Under the pieces are notes generated by a model. The model had not been told where the DNA came from and ran no database searches. It saw only the letters and a list, made by a program, of their open reading frames with translations. Below, in pieces: positions 11,233-23,179 of a stretch of DNA of 64,000 nt. The stretch is from Hymenopus coronatus (lineage: Eukaryota; Arthropoda; Insecta; Mantodea; Hymenopodidae), in contig CM060880.1 in NCBI GenBank assembly GCA_030762935.1, positions 17,043,001 to 17,107,000 on the forward strand, given 5' to 3'. Every line of letters starts with the position of its first letter. Within the stretch, counting starts at the first letter, position 1. Made by a program: the position numbers and the translations under genes.

Positions 11233-12092
11233 AAATCTGATATGTACCATTCACATGACATTCTCTACATCTCTGCAACAAATTGTTCTTAAAAAGCTTA
11301 TACTTCTACTTACTTCATGCTAGCTAATCAGAAGGAAAAAAAACTTAGCAAAATTAGTCTTACTACTTGCTTCCTTGTAAGTAGAAGCGGTATAAGGGAG
11401 TACCATAGGTTAAAGTAATAGTCAAAAGCTGGTTGCTATGTGACTGAAGTTCCTTTGTTTGTATGGACAGCAGTTGACAGATTCCTGTATGTGAAAAGTA
11501 TAAGTTTTTCAAAGCAGAAACCAAAAACGAGTAATGCCTCAAAAACGATGAACTCCACGAAAAAAATGGGTATAACATAAATTGTATGTTATAACGTGCT
11601 CTACATTTTTGTGTAGTAAGTTTTTGCCCATCTCTTATGGTTTAGCAGTTATTCAAAATTTTGTAAAATTCATCCAGAATAAAGTACTCTTCAGAGACTA
11701 TTCCCAGAAAATTCAAGATATACATTTTATTTGCCAGGTAAGTAGCTTTAATTAACGATATTTTAATCCAAATCGTTAGCCATTTTTGAAAAAATCAACA
11801 TTTTCGAAAAAAGTTCCATGTAAAGAGTAGTTGGGCGTGGGGGGGATTTTTCTCAAAATCTTCGTATCGCATCCTTGGAAAACTTAAATACCAAGTTTGG
11901 TATTTCACCGAATTTTCGTTTTTGAGTTATCGTGTTCACAGACACATACGAACCTTTTTCTGAAAATGCCTTGTTTGGATACAGGGGACCATAAATCATA
12001 TATTTCCGGTGAAATTTCAGTATCGAATTTTCCGGTGGAGTACAATACCTTGTCTATACACTATGTACTTAGTACGTATAGAGAAAGTGAAA
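11233..12092 (+). mobile_element. Helentron-like repeat, full copy
   Basis: Starts ATCTGATATGTACCATTC and ends ACTATGTACTTAGTACG then GAGAAAGTGAAA. Confidence 0.78.
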
Positions 12093-12504
12093 ATTAATGT
12101 GAATGAAATAAATCAGATTCATTTGCGATGACAGCCGAATAGCGAGCTACAAGCGCTGTTAGGAATGTTACCAAAATATGAGAATATTGGCTGAGAAGAG
12201 TTGTGTTCGCTATGTTGAATGAATTGCCTTTCAGAGCAATTTGGAATTCGATAGATACATCAGGAACACTCACAAAACCACACAACAACTTAACCACAAG
12301 TTGAAATTGCTCTGAAGTTTCCGGAATCCGACTCTATTACTTCTGATGAGATAACATTTCCGAAGCACTGAACGCCTGAATGGATTTGTACAGCTCCAGG
12401 CAAAATGTACCCGTTGTTCGACAAACTGCACGCGAGAAATGTGGCACAGAAGGATTTATAGGTATTGAATGTTGGTCATAAAGTCAAATCGACCTTAATT
12501 TTCA
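12093..12504. other. Gap, nothing recognised
   Basis: A 67-codon minus-strand frame ends here but has no known motif. Confidence 0.4.
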
Positions 12505-13240
12505 CTTCCTCTACACCTCCAATGTACATACTGTATGGAGAAGGTATTGTAATGCATTCAAAAATGCAATACCGATATTTCACCGGAAATACATGTTCCG
12601 AGACCCCCTGAATCCAAAATAAGCTGATGTGTTACATTCACATGACTTTCTCTACATGTCTGCAACAAGTTATTCTTAAACAACTAATGCTTCTATTTAC
12701 TTCATACTAATAGAGAAAAAAATTAGCAGAAGTAGTCTTATTACTTGCTTCCTTGTAAGTAGAAGCGAGATAAGGGAGTACCATAAGCTAAAGTGATAGT
12801 CTAAAGCTGGTTGCTATGTGACTGAAGTTCCTTTGTTTGTATGGACAGGAGTTGATAAATTCCTGTATCAGAAAAGTATGTTTTTCAGAGCTGAAACCAA
12901 AAACAAGGAATATCTCAAAAACGATCAACTCCAAGAAAAAAAAAGTATATAATATAAATTGTGTGTTTTAACGTGCTCTACATTTTTTTGTGGAGTAAGT
13001 TTTTGTCCATCTCTTACGCTTTAGCAGTTATGCAAAACTCCGTAAAATTCATCCAGAATAAAGTAGTCTTCAGAGGCTATTCCCAGAAAATTCAAGATAT
13101 ACATTTTATTTGTCAGGTAAAAAGACAATTTTTGCTAATTTTTATCTCTGTTAACGTGAAGCAGATAAGAGAATAAGCTTTATAACAATAATTGGTTACA
13201 CAGATGTAGAGAAACTCATGTGAATAAAGGACATCAGATT
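12505..13240. mobile_element. Composite of three Helentron-like fragments
   Basis: Palindrome end in minus orientation (12505-12619), 5' part in plus orientation (12620-13115), then a minus-orientation 5' end (13120-13240). Confidence 0.62.
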
Positions 13241-13244
13241 TTTT

Positions 13245-13400
13245 TATATAAATAGTTTAACGTCCTTTAACCTGGTAAGTCAAATTGGAGGATAGAAATT
13301 GGTAATATGATGCTCAAATGATCTCGGAGTCCATTGAGCTTAAGTTATTCGATATTCGTCTTCTCAGGGTATGGGAAAAATAAAACAAACAAACAAATAA
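13245..13400 (-). mobile_element. SINE family C body fragment
   Basis: TAACGTCCTTTAACCTGG and GATCTCGGAGTCCATTGAGC on plus match the family C body; the head is missing or diverged. Confidence 0.55.
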
Positions 13401-13489
13401 GACAAAGAAAACGTTATCCAAGTAATTCAGTAAATTAGATAAAACTGAGTTTTAATTAATTTAAATTGAGTTTCTTTTACAAACCGTAA

Positions 13490-13645
13490 ATCTACAGCAC
13501 GGGACCAACGGCTCTATATCCCTTCCGAAGGAAGTCACGATAAGGATTTTTACGCCCGAAAAAGCTCATCGCCCTCCGCCGGGTTTGAACCCGCGACCTT
13601 GGGAACAAGAGGCTAGCACGTTAACCCTAGACCACAGAGGACGAC
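13490..13645 (-). mobile_element. SINE family B copy, 5' half
   Basis: Same body and head motifs as the copy at 51905, including GGGTTTGAACCCGCGACC on the plus strand. Confidence 0.65.
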
Positions 13646-13654
13646 GATGTACCT

Positions 13655-13735
13655 CACTCTAAGCGAAATTTGAGCTCGCGATCTCTGAATGTGAGGCAGA
13701 CACGCTAACCCCGCACTACCGAGGCGGGTTCAAAC
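13655..13735 (-). mobile_element. tRNA-like SINE head
   Basis: Minus strand CCTCGGTAGTGCGGGGTTAG and GAGCTCAAATTTCGC as degenerate Pol III boxes, adjoining the family B copy. Confidence 0.5.
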
Positions 13736-13741
13736 TACCTG

Positions 13742-14155
13742 AAACTAATGAGGTGTCGCGGTAACGTGTACTGCCCGTATTTTGAGATACCGATTTCGAT
13801 TCCCAGGGACCACGAACTCTGACCCATGGGTTTTTCATGGTTTCTCCGAAATTTTTAGGCGCAATCACTTATCCTTTCCATATTTTCTCCTTCATTCTGC
13901 TTCCCAATCATTTTTCAGGTGTGCTTCCAGGTTCATGATGTATGGCAATGCGAGCAGATGTCGCGGATACATGATCAATGGAAAGGTCCCTGTGGCGCTT
14001 GCGCGTCCTCCCTGGCGGCCCGACACTGAAGGTTCATTGGGCTTGGACACGTTTGGAACTTCCGCGCGTCATTGGTGGCCTGAACCCGGGAAATTTCGTG
14101 TGCGAATCGCACGTTACCGCGGCACTAGTTTCGGAAATGAATAGCTCCAATCAAA
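13742..14155 (+). mobile_element. Possible tRNA-like SINE and body
   Basis: TGTCGCGGTAACGTGTACTG followed by CGATTTCGATTCCCAG looks like a degenerate Pol III head. The following ~330 bp has a mixed composition and no recognised gene. Confidence 0.4.
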
Positions 14156-14297
14156 AGATAATTATTTGACATACATTTTGTGGTTTAAATAGCTCTAAAA
14201 TTATTATGTAGAAAGGTTTTATTTATCTTTAACGGTTTACCAGTTATACAAAAGTTATTGGAATGAAGAGGACTTATAATAATGTCCAATTAAAATG

Positions 14298-15200
14298 TTT
14301 ACTTTCTCAAGCACGTATGTGTAATGTACACAAAAGATAGCGAAGGTATTGTAGTCCATCCACTAATTCGATACCCAGATTTCATCGGAAATACTTGTTT
14401 TGGGACCCCCTGAGTACAAAAAACATTTTTAGAAAAACGTCCATGTATGTGTCTATTTGGCTGTGTGTGTCTCTGTGTATGTGTATGTGTGTGTCTGTGG
14501 GCAGTATAACTCAAAAACCAAAAGTCCGTTAAATACCAGACTTTGTATTTAAGTTTAGTATCTTCCAAGAATGCGACACTAAGATTTTCAACAAAATCTC
14601 CCCCATCCGGTACTACCCGTTACATAGAAAAAAATTCAAAATTTTGATTTTCTCAAAAATGGCTCTAACGATTTTGATTAAACTCTCTTACATTTAAGAT
14701 ATTTGCATGCCTAATAAAATATATATCCTGAATTTTGTGGAATAGGCTCTAAAGACCTCTTTATTCTGGATGATTTTATTGAATTGTGCATAAGAGATAA
14801 AAGATATAAGATAGAGAAAAAAAGACACGCTACACAAGAAATGTAAATCACGATAAAACACACAATTTATATCATACTTTTTTTCGTGGAGTTGGCCGTT
14901 TTCGGGATATTCCTTGTTATTGTATTCAGTTTTAAAATATTTAAACTTTTCTCATATAGAATCTTGTCAAACACTTGGCCACGCAAAGAAACGGATTTCA
15001 AAACAACCATATTTAGAACATTTGACTGTCGGTTTAGCTTAGTGGATTCCCGTATTTCCCTTCTACTTATAAGGAACTAAGTAATAAGAACATTCTGCTA
15101 ATGTTTTAGCATTAAATATATAGAAGAATAAGCTTATTAAACAATAATTTGTTACAGTGTTGTAGAGAAAGTAATGTGAATGGAACACATGAGATTTTTA
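14298..15200 (-). mobile_element. Helentron-like repeat, full but diverged copy
   Basis: Its terminal palindrome has decayed (ACGTATGTGTAATGTACAC). The GT tract is at 14445-14500. The opposite end is GTGAATGGAACACATGAG. Confidence 0.72.
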
Positions 15201-15378
15201 TATCATTTTTCACCGAACAATCCTTACGTGTGTAAAAGAATAATAGAAATGGACATTTTTCCTCAATTCTGTTGTAAACCATTTAGCGTGTAATTTTATT
15301 ACGCGTTTTCAAAACTCCCATGATATTTAAGGAGCGCAGAGAGATGTAAAAGAGAGGAAGAGAACACAGAAGGTGGAG

Positions 15379-16004
15379 CCGGATGCTCTATGCCTACGAA
15401 GTGTGGGGCATGGCAGCAGACTCCTGGTTTCTCTGGTTACAGCGGGTACAGAATAGAGGACTCCGGTCCATATATTCGGTATGTCGACGTTTCCCTTTGA
15501 GGCTACTACATGAAGCTTCGGCCCTCCCATATGTGGAAGATGTTATTAGGCGCCGGGCTCAAAACTTCTACGTCAGATTGGGCTACCATGAGAACGCACT
15601 TGTCAGATCTCTGGGGGAGTACTTACCCTCTGAACGCCGCAAGAGGCAGTTCCGGGTTCCCGCATGGCTTCTGGGCACCCCCGGTAACAACGGCTTTAAA
15701 CCAGCCAACAGCGTAGTAGCTGAACAAAGCACTCCCCCCTCCCATTGGGAGAGGTCTATCAAAATTTCACCACCATAATTAAATAAAAATAAACACCAGC
15801 GGAGCAGAGGAAAGGATGCTGCTCCTGAAAATGCAACCGCTCGAGGAGCCTACCAGCGCTACCTCCTTAACATCAACACTCGAAACCTCCAAAATTAAAA
15901 CCTCAACCTTCACCTCATTCCTGTGGTTAAACCCTTACCAGGGTAGGTACACAGCAACAACACCTGGGCTCACCACGAGCCTACCAGACACGCAGACACG
16001 CACG
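15379..16004 (+). mobile_element. 5'-truncated jockey-type LINE with 14-bp target duplication
   Basis: CACAGAAGGTGGAG occurs at 15365-15378 and 16005-16018, bracketing the insert. The insert codes the end of a LINE ORF2, followed by a 3' region and a short CA/CG-rich tail. The perfect duplication gives exact limits. Confidence 0.8.
15383..15778 (+). CDS. LINE ORF2 C-terminal fragment
   Basis: Reads MLYAYEVWGMAADSWFLWLQ, RVQNRGLRSIYSVCRRFPLR and DVIRRRAQNFYVRLGYHENA. The pattern YxxxVWGxAAxS..LQxxQNRxLR..FYxRLxxHxN is the region beyond the reverse transcriptase in jockey-clade ORF2. Ends YLPSERRKRQ and a less conserved tail. Only the last ~130 residues remain. Confidence 0.8.
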   Translation: MLYAYEVWGMAADSWFLWLQRVQNRGLRSIYSVCRRFPLRLLHEASALPYVEDVIRRRAQNFYVRLGYHENALVRSLGEYLPSERRKRQFRVPAWLLGTPGNNGFKPANSVVAEQSTPPSHWERSIKISPP

Positions 16005-16018
16005 CACAGAAGGTGGAG

Positions 16019-16419
16019 AGAGACAAAACAATCTGCATTCAATAAAGCGAACCGAGTTTTGAATAAATTAATACTTGCAGACCCAATAAGAGGAATTGGC
16101 ATAATAGGTAATCATCAAATGGTTTGTGAACTGTCTGTACTGAACATTAATTGCACGTGCGGTCGCAGAACCAATAGTAAAAACATAGATTTATGGTCCC
16201 TAATTATTATGATTATTAATTCAACGAAATGTGCCACAAAATCATTAGTTTATTGTTAGTGATGTTAGCGGTTTCCATTTAGTAATACTGTTCATTAGAC
16301 AGATTACTCACCATTAGATTTGGATCTGATTTCATTTGAAACAGATGTGATCATTAGGTTCGTTTCTTTACCCGCCTCGTAATAACATCTGTGGAAAAGA
16401 TCTGTTCTTAAAATATCTG
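16019..16419. other. Gap, nothing recognised
   Basis: AT-rich flank of the LINE insertion; no family motif. Confidence 0.4.
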
Positions 16420-17400
16420 CTCTGTTCCATTCACATGACTTTCTCTATAAACCACTGTTACAAAAAGGTATTCCTTTATCTATATAAGATATCCGAGATA
16501 AACATTACCAGAAATGGCTGTATTTCCCTTCTAATTACAAGGGAAATAAACGAAAACGCTAGCCTAAAGCGATAGTCATATATTTAAGATGGTCGCTAAG
16601 TGATAAAATTGAAATTCCCTTCTCCATGCATGACCAGGATGAAAAAAAGCTGATATATTCCATTTACATGACTTTTTTTACTTGTTCTCTAAACAAAATA
16701 TTCTTAAAAAATATTGTGTATTCCATTCACAGAACTTTCTCTGCATCTCTGAAACAAATTATTGTTAAAAAGCCCATGTTTCTATTTACTTCATGCTATT
16801 CCAGAAAAAATTAGCAGAAATAGTCTTATTACTTGCTTCCTTGTAAGTAGAAGCGAAATAAGGGAGTACTATAGGCTGGTTGCTATGTGACTGAAGTTCC
16901 TTTGTTTGTATGGACAGGAGTTGACAAATTCCCGTATGAGAAAACTAAGCATTTTAATGCTGAAATCAACAATAAAGAATATCTCTAAAACGGTCAACTC
17001 TACGAAAAAAATGTATATGACATAAATTATGTGTTTTATCGTGATCTACATTTTTTGTGCAATAAGTTTTTGTCTATCTCTTACAGTTTACCAATTATGC
17101 AAAATGTCTTCAGAGGCTATTTCCAGCCATTTTTGAGAAATCGAAATTTTCGAAATTTTTTCCAAGGGTAGTTGGGTGTGGTGGTATTTTCTTGAAAATC
17201 TTAGTGCCGCATCTTCGGATGATACCAAGTTTGGTATTTAACGGTCTTTTCGTTTTTGAGCTATGCTGTCCACAGACACATACGCTCACCAATTTCATTC
17301 ATCGTCCAATATGACCAACAAGGTTAAAGGGCATTAAACCAGACAAAAAAAAAAAAATACTTTCTCTATACACTGTGTACACAGTACGTGTTTCCACCAT
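16420..17400 (+). mobile_element. Stacked Helentron-like 5' ends and one longer copy
   Basis: Three successive family starts (near 16425, 16650 and 16712: TCCATTCACATGACTTTC and variants). The third runs to 17284, then SINE C, then the palindromic end at 17360-17392. Confidence 0.65.
17285..17345 (+). mobile_element. SINE family C 3' fragment
   Basis: TTCATTCATCGTCCAATATG and AAAGGGCATTAAACC match the end of family C. It cuts a Helentron-like copy just before its terminal palindrome. Confidence 0.55.
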
Positions 17401-17587
17401 AGGGACACGCTGCGCGCGCGTAAAAGTCATTATCTGCGATTACGTTTCGAGATCTCACTCCGAGAAACGCAAGAGCTACACTCACATGAAAATAACACAA
17501 AGCCGTTCTTCAAGATTAAAGCAATTCGTAATGCAAAGCTTGCCAACTCGTTCAGTAAAATACCCTAAAGACAATTTTAAAAAATTA

Positions 17588-17888
17588 CGAATGCAGCGTC
17601 GTGGAAGAGTGGTTAGACCGCTCGCCTCCCACCTCCCGGCCCGGCCTATCACAAGCGATCACATGTGGAAATTGTGGTGGAAGAAGTGACGTCTGGGTTT
17701 TCTCCGGGTCCTCCGGTTTCCCCCGCCACGCCTTACATTTCATACCATCCACTTCCTCACGTTCGTACCTGGCAACGGACCGACCACCCGATCTGGTTCT
17801 CCATTCTGTGGTTTCGTGCCGTTGGCTTCTGAACCCTAGACATGCGCTTGTAAGTCCTAGGGGGTGTCAGTACTACAAAAAAAATATA
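17588..17888 (+). mobile_element. SINE family A, second copy
   Basis: Same head (GGAAGAGTGGTTAGACCGC) and body (GGTTTTCTCCGGGTCCTCC, TTTCCCCC) as the copy at 5059, with a longer 3' part ending CTAGGGGGTGTCAGTACTAC and A8. Confidence 0.75.
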
Positions 17889-18606
17889 ATGTGCCCCATT
17901 CACATGACTTTCTCAACCTCTCTAACATTTGGGGGGGGGTAGCTTAAAGCCTTTAACCTGTTTAGTCATATCGATGATGCTCAAATGATCTCGGGGTCCA
18001 TGGAGCTTAAAGTTTCATGTTAATCGAGATAAACATTAGCAGAAACGTTATTTTTACTTAGTTCCTAATATGTAGAAGGGAAATAAATGAATACATTAGA
18101 CTAAACTGACAGCTAAGTGCGTTAAAATGTGGTTGCATGGAATACTATCGTTTTACCCTACGGTACCACCTTATTTCGCTTATACTTACAAGGAAGCAAG
18201 TACTTCTGCATGAAGTAAATGGAAGCATAAGCTTTTTAACAATTTCTTGCAGAGATGAAGAGAAAGTCATGTGAATGGAACACATCAAGTTTTTGTCTAT
18301 CTCTTATGGTTTACCAGTTATGCAAAATTCGGAGGCTATTCCCAGAAAATTCAAGATATACATTTTATTTGTCAAGTAGTTTGGGATAGTGGGATTCTCC
18401 ATAAAATCTTCGTGTCGCATCCCTGGAAGATACCAAACTTAAATACCGAGTACACACGCACGCGCTGACCTTTTTCTAAAATGCTTTTTATGGATATAGA
18501 GGACCCTAAGACGTATATTTCCGGTGAAATCTCGGAATGAAATTTTTGGGTGCATTACAATACCTTCTCTATACACTATGTACATAGTGCGGGTAGAGAA
18601 AGTAAA
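17889..18606. mobile_element. Helentron-like fragments in both orientations
   Basis: Plus start at 17889-17931, minus 5' end at 18155-18285 and plus palindrome-side part at 18285-18606 (CACTATGTACATAGTGCG). Confidence 0.6.
17932..18016 (-). mobile_element. SINE family C 3' fragment
   Basis: GATCTCGGGGTCCATGGAGC on plus with the TAGCTTAAAGCCTTTAACC end. It interrupts a Helentron-like fragment. Confidence 0.55.
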
Positions 18607-18964
18607 AATCTGAATAAGTTCTCCATATTATGCACGTTATTTAACTTGAGATTAATTTTGTGGTGACAATGGGTGGTGAAAGCGATAGAATAATGACAAT
18701 TTGTGGGCCCCAACTGGCAGCAGTTGTAAGGTCAAACGTTCACAAACTTAGGGACAAATCGTTAGAGGCCGGCGTGCGGCTATCCCACTCATTACCGGCG
18801 TTAATTGCGCGCTATTAGAAATTGATTCCGGCGGTACAGGTGCTGTCAAAACGTCATAACCTTCCTCCATGTAACCTATAACAACTTCATTATAAACCCG
18901 AAAAATCTTACTTTCCCTAGCTGCCCTACAAGCTTCCCACAAAAGACTATTTTCTTTCTACACA
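18607..18964. other. Gap with a short unknown frame
   Basis: Minus-strand frame 18942-18748 (WEACRAARESKIFRVYNEVV) has non-random composition but no known family. Confidence 0.3.
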
Positions 18965-19752
18965 AAGATAATCGAAAGAAACACTAGCAAAATGTTCTTA
19001 TTACTTAGTTTCTTATAAATAAAAGGAAACTAAAGGAATGCGCTATGTTAAAGCGATAGTCAAATGTTTTAAAAACTATCGTTATGCGATTGTCATTGCA
19101 AATCGCTTCTTTGCTTGGCCAGGAGTAGAACAAAAGAAACACTAACACTTCCTCTTAGAGAAAAGATTAAGCACTTCACAACTGCGAACAATAACAAGGA
19201 ATACCTCGGAAACGGTTACCTCCACAACAAAAATGTAAAGGACATTAATTGTGTGTTTTGATGTGATCTACATTTTTTGTGTAGTGAGTTTTTGTCTATC
19301 TCTTACGGTTTAGCAGAAGCCAAAATCGGCAAAATTCATCAAGAATAAAGAGGTCTTCAGGGGCTATTCCCAGAAAATTCGAGATATACATTTTATTTCG
19401 GATATAAATAGCTTTACTATACAGGATTTTAATCAAAATTGTTACAGCCATTTTTAAGAAAATCAAAATTTTCGAAAAACTTTCCATGTAAAGGGTAGTT
19501 GGGGGTGGGGAGGTTTTCTTTAAAATATTCGTGTCGCATCCTTGGAATATACCAAACTTAAATACCAAGTTTGGTATTTATCGGTCTTTTTATTTTTGAG
19601 TTAATCTATCCATGGACCTTTTTCCAAATATGCTTTTTTTTTTATTCAGGAGAACCCAAAACCTGTATTTCCGGTGAAATCTCAGTATTGAATTGTTGGT
19701 GCAATGCAATACCGTCTCTATACACATGTATATAGTACGTGTAGAGAAAATA
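18965..19752 (+). mobile_element. Helentron-like repeat, nearly full
   Basis: Lacks the first ~100 bp; ends GTATATAGTACGTGTAGAG. A LINE fragment follows directly. Confidence 0.72.
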
Positions 19753-20045
19753 ATATCAATCAATGGTCTGCTTATGAAATGGAAGTAGATAAAATATATA
19801 CCTTCGGAAAGACCCCAGATGCCCCCTGGTATATAAGAAACAACCAACTTCACCATGAGTTTGGAATTCTCGCTCTACAAGAATACTTCAGAACTCAATG
19901 CAAATCATTTTTGAACAAACTACCAAAAGTTCCTGGAGCATGTAAAGTCAACATCGATATCAGAACCAGACTCAAAAGAAAATTGCCTCAAGACATACTC
20001 AGATATTCAGAACATAGTCATTTCACAAAACCTGTTTTAGCACCA
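19753..20045 (+). pseudogene. LINE ORF2 C-terminal fragment (second copy, different family)
   Basis: DAPWYIRNNQLHHEFGILAL and QEYFRTQCKSFLNKLPKVPG follow the xxPWYVRNxxLHxDLxI pattern found at the end of jockey/CR1-type ORF2. The open stretch is trapped between two Helentron-like copies (ending 19752 and starting 20048). Confidence 0.65.
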
Positions 20046-20047
20046 CA

Positions 20048-20355
20048 CTTTTTACTTTCTCTACACTTACTATGCACATAGTGTATAAAGAAGGTATTGT
20101 ATTGCACCCAAAAATTCTATACCGGAATTTCATCGGAAATATATGTTTTGAGATCCTGAATCCAAAAAAAAAAAAGGTATTTTTAGAAAAATGTCCGTGC
20201 GTGTGTCTCTATGGACAGCAAAACCGTAAGAGAAAGACAAAATCTTACTGCACAAAAAAATGTAAATATCGTTTCTTTCTTTCTTTTTTGTACGATCTTA
20301 AAACATTATTTCCAATGAAAACTCAGTATGGAATTTTTGGGTGGAATACAACACT
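20048..20355. mobile_element. Helentron-like end fragments
   Basis: Minus-orientation palindrome end at 20048-20260 (ACTATGCACATAGTGT), then a short plus-orientation piece at 20290-20355. Confidence 0.55.
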
Positions 20356-20869
20356 TTTCTACCTAATAAATACATGGCAGACAAATTGTAGTTGGAAACC
20401 CCCTTCGTATGCATTGTTTGTAGATGCTATACACAAATAAATCATAGTAGGTAGAGAAATCATGTGAATGTAATACGTAATAAATTGTTTTTGTATCCTT
20501 TGAGCATTAAAAGCAATATATTTTTACTTTCTCTATATGTACTAAAATAAAATAAAATCTGTAATACAACATCCTGGCATCTTGTTCCTTATACCAGGAC
20601 GTATATTGCAAACTTTGTAATTTATTTCCCACTTTTAAATTATTGTTATGCATTATTATTTTACAGATAATACTTATATACTAATAACTCAAAATTTAAT
20701 TTAAAACAAAAACAGATTAATATAAACTGAAATAAAATAAATTCCAACCATAAAACAACTTTCACTAACACTAAATCATCTATTATTAATTACTGGAATC
20801 CAGTAACACAAATAACAGGTAACCAGCTGTTTACCCATAAAACTATACTCTAGACTATTAAAATAAATG
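20356..20869. other. Very AT-rich gap
   Basis: No gene or named repeat. One short Helentron-like end sequence near 20450-20475. Confidence 0.4.
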
Positions 20870-21165
20870 AAAAATACGTACTATGCCTACATAGTGTATA
20901 GAGAACGTATTGTAATGCACCCAAAAATTCGATACCCAGGTTTCACCCAAAATATATGTTTTAGGGTCCCCTGTAACCAAAAAAAAAAGCATTTTCAGAA
21001 AAAGGTATGCGTGTGTGGTGTGTCCGTGAACACGATAAGTGAAAAACGAAAAGCCGGTAAAATACCAAATTTGGTATATAATTTGAGTATCTTCCAGGGA
21101 TGCGTCACGAAGATTTTGAGAGAAATCCTCCCACCCGAAACTACCCTTTACATGGAACTTGGTAC
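20870..21165 (-). mobile_element. Helentron-like palindrome-end fragment
   Basis: About 290 bp from CGTACTATGCCTACATAGTG to a cut-off after GTACAGAGAGC. Confidence 0.6.
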
Positions 21166-21534
21166 AGAGAGCAAATATTCATCCCAAACACACGGTTATT
21201 AAACGTTTGGAAATGCCAACGTTACAGTCTGAGTGTTGAAATAATTAGTAAAAGAGCGTGTGACTACCCTGGAGCCAAGTTGCTACGTCATATGTGTGCG
21301 CCAATAACAAGACATGCTGAAGGCGCTGTTACATCTAAAATTCCTATGACAGGCATTTCCATATTGACATTGCGTATTCATCACAACATGGAAATCTTCT
21401 CACGGAATACATCACAGCTTCAAGAGAACAGTCACCATCACTCACCATGTGTAACAGTCACACGCTTTAAACCGTCGCTATCGCTTAATGCTTGCTACTC
21501 CAGTGTTTCATTGAATCCAAATGTATCGTGATTT
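21166..21534. other. Gap, nothing recognised
   Basis: Moderate GC; a frame shared with the repeat upstream is fortuitous. Confidence 0.35.
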
Positions 21535-21800
21535 CAAAAAATCGAAAATTTTCTTGAAAATCTTCGTGTCGCATCCTTGGAAGATACTAAACTTAAATAC
21601 CAAGTTTAGTATTTAACGGTCATTTCGTTTTTGAGCTATGCTGCCCACCACCCACACACACACACACTTTTTCTAAAAATGTTTTTTTTTTATTCAAGGG
21701 GTCCTAAAACCTGTATTTCCGGTGAAATCTCGGTATCGAATTATTGGGTGCATTACAATACCTTCTCTGTACACTATGTACACAGTACGTATAGAGAGAA
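21535..21800 (+). repeat. Helentron-like 3' piece, duplicated with 22665-22945
   Basis: Begins ATCGAAAATTTTCTTGAAAA and is close to the piece at 22665-22945; a full copy lies between them. Confidence 0.68.
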
Positions 21801-21805
21801 AAAAA

Positions 21806-22665
21806 GTCTGATGTGTTCCATTCACATGACTTTCTCTATATCTCTGTAAATTATTATTCTTAATAATTTTATTTATTTCATGCTAATCGAGAAAAATTTA
21901 GCAGAAATAGTCTTATTTCTTGCTTTATTGTAAGTAGAAGCGAAATAAGGGAGTACCATAGTTTAAAGTGAAAGCCAAAAACTGGTTGCTATGTGACTGA
22001 TGTTCCTTTGTTTGTATGGACAGGAGTTGACAAATTCCTGTATGAGAAAAGTATAAGTTTTTCAAAGCTGAAACCAAGAAAAAGGAATATCTCAAAAACG
22101 ATCAACTCCACGAAAAAAATGTATATAACATAAATTGTGTGTTTTAACGTGCTCTGCATTTTTGTGGGTTAAGTTTTTGTCCATCTCTTACGGTTTAATA
22201 GTTATGAAAAATTCATCCAGAATAAAGTAGTCTTCAGAGGCTATTCCCAGAAAATTCAAAATATATATTTTATTTATCAGATAAATAACTTTAATATACG
22301 ATATTTTAATCAAAATCGTTAGAGCCATTTTTTAGAAAATCAAAATTTTCGAAAAAAGTTCCATGTAAAGGGTAGTTGGGGGTGGGGGATTTTTCTCAAA
22401 ATCTTCGTGTCGCATCCCTGGAAGATACTAAACTTAAATACCAAGTTTGGTATTTTACCGACTTTTCGTTTTTGAGTTATCGTGTGCACAGACAAACGGA
22501 CACACGGACACACACACGCGGATCTTTTTCTGAAAATACTTTTTTTTTGGATACAGGGGACCCTAAAACATATATTTCCGGTGAAATCTCGGTATCGAAT
22601 TTTTTGGTGGAGTGCAATACATTCTCCATACACTATGTACATAGTGCGTATAGAGAAAGTAAAAA
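21806..22665 (+). mobile_element. Helentron-like repeat, full copy
   Basis: Starts TCTGATGTGTTCCATTCAC and ends CACTATGTACATAGTGCG then GAGAAAGTAAAAA; a CA tract lies near 22500-22520. Confidence 0.82.
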
Positions 22666-22770
22666 TCGAAAATTTTCTTGAAAATCTTCGTGTCGCATCC
22701 TTGGAAGATACTAAACTTAAATACCAAGTTTAGTATTGAATGGTCATTTCGCTTTTGAGCTATGCTCCCC

Positions 22771-22801
<31 letters not shown>

Positions 22802-22945
22802 GAACATTTTTCTAAAAAATGCTTTCTTTTTTTTGATTCAGGGGGTCCTAAAACCTGTATTTCCGGTGATATCTCGGTATCGAATTTTTGGGTGCATTAC
22901 AACACCTTCTCTACACATTATGTACATAATAGGTATAGAGAGGAA
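22666..22945 (+). repeat. Helentron-like 3' piece, second copy, with (CA)n
   Basis: Same start as 21535; its microsatellite is expanded at 22774-22801. Ends ACATTATGTACATAATAGG. Confidence 0.68.
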
Positions 22946-23179
22946 AAAAAAAAAAAAAGGGCAATACAGTGGACCTACAGGTGCAAAATTTTACAACCAA
23001 CAAAGTTACCTACGAGGAAAACATTATTCTCAACTTGCTCCTGCTTTCGAGAATTCAGTTTATTTTGCAAACTTATTAATGAATTTAGAGCTTTTTCACT
23101 ACCACTTTTAGCACTGATGTAACGCCTACACACATTTATTGCACTTAACACTTAACTCACCTTAGGTACTTCAAGATTT

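Noticed and set aside
12094..12297. 67-codon frame considered as a chemoreceptor C-terminus
   Set aside because: Hydrophobic stretch only; no OR or gustatory receptor signature and no splice context.
21100..21531. 143-codon frame as a gene
   Set aside because: Its first part is Helentron-like repeat sequence and the rest has no family features.
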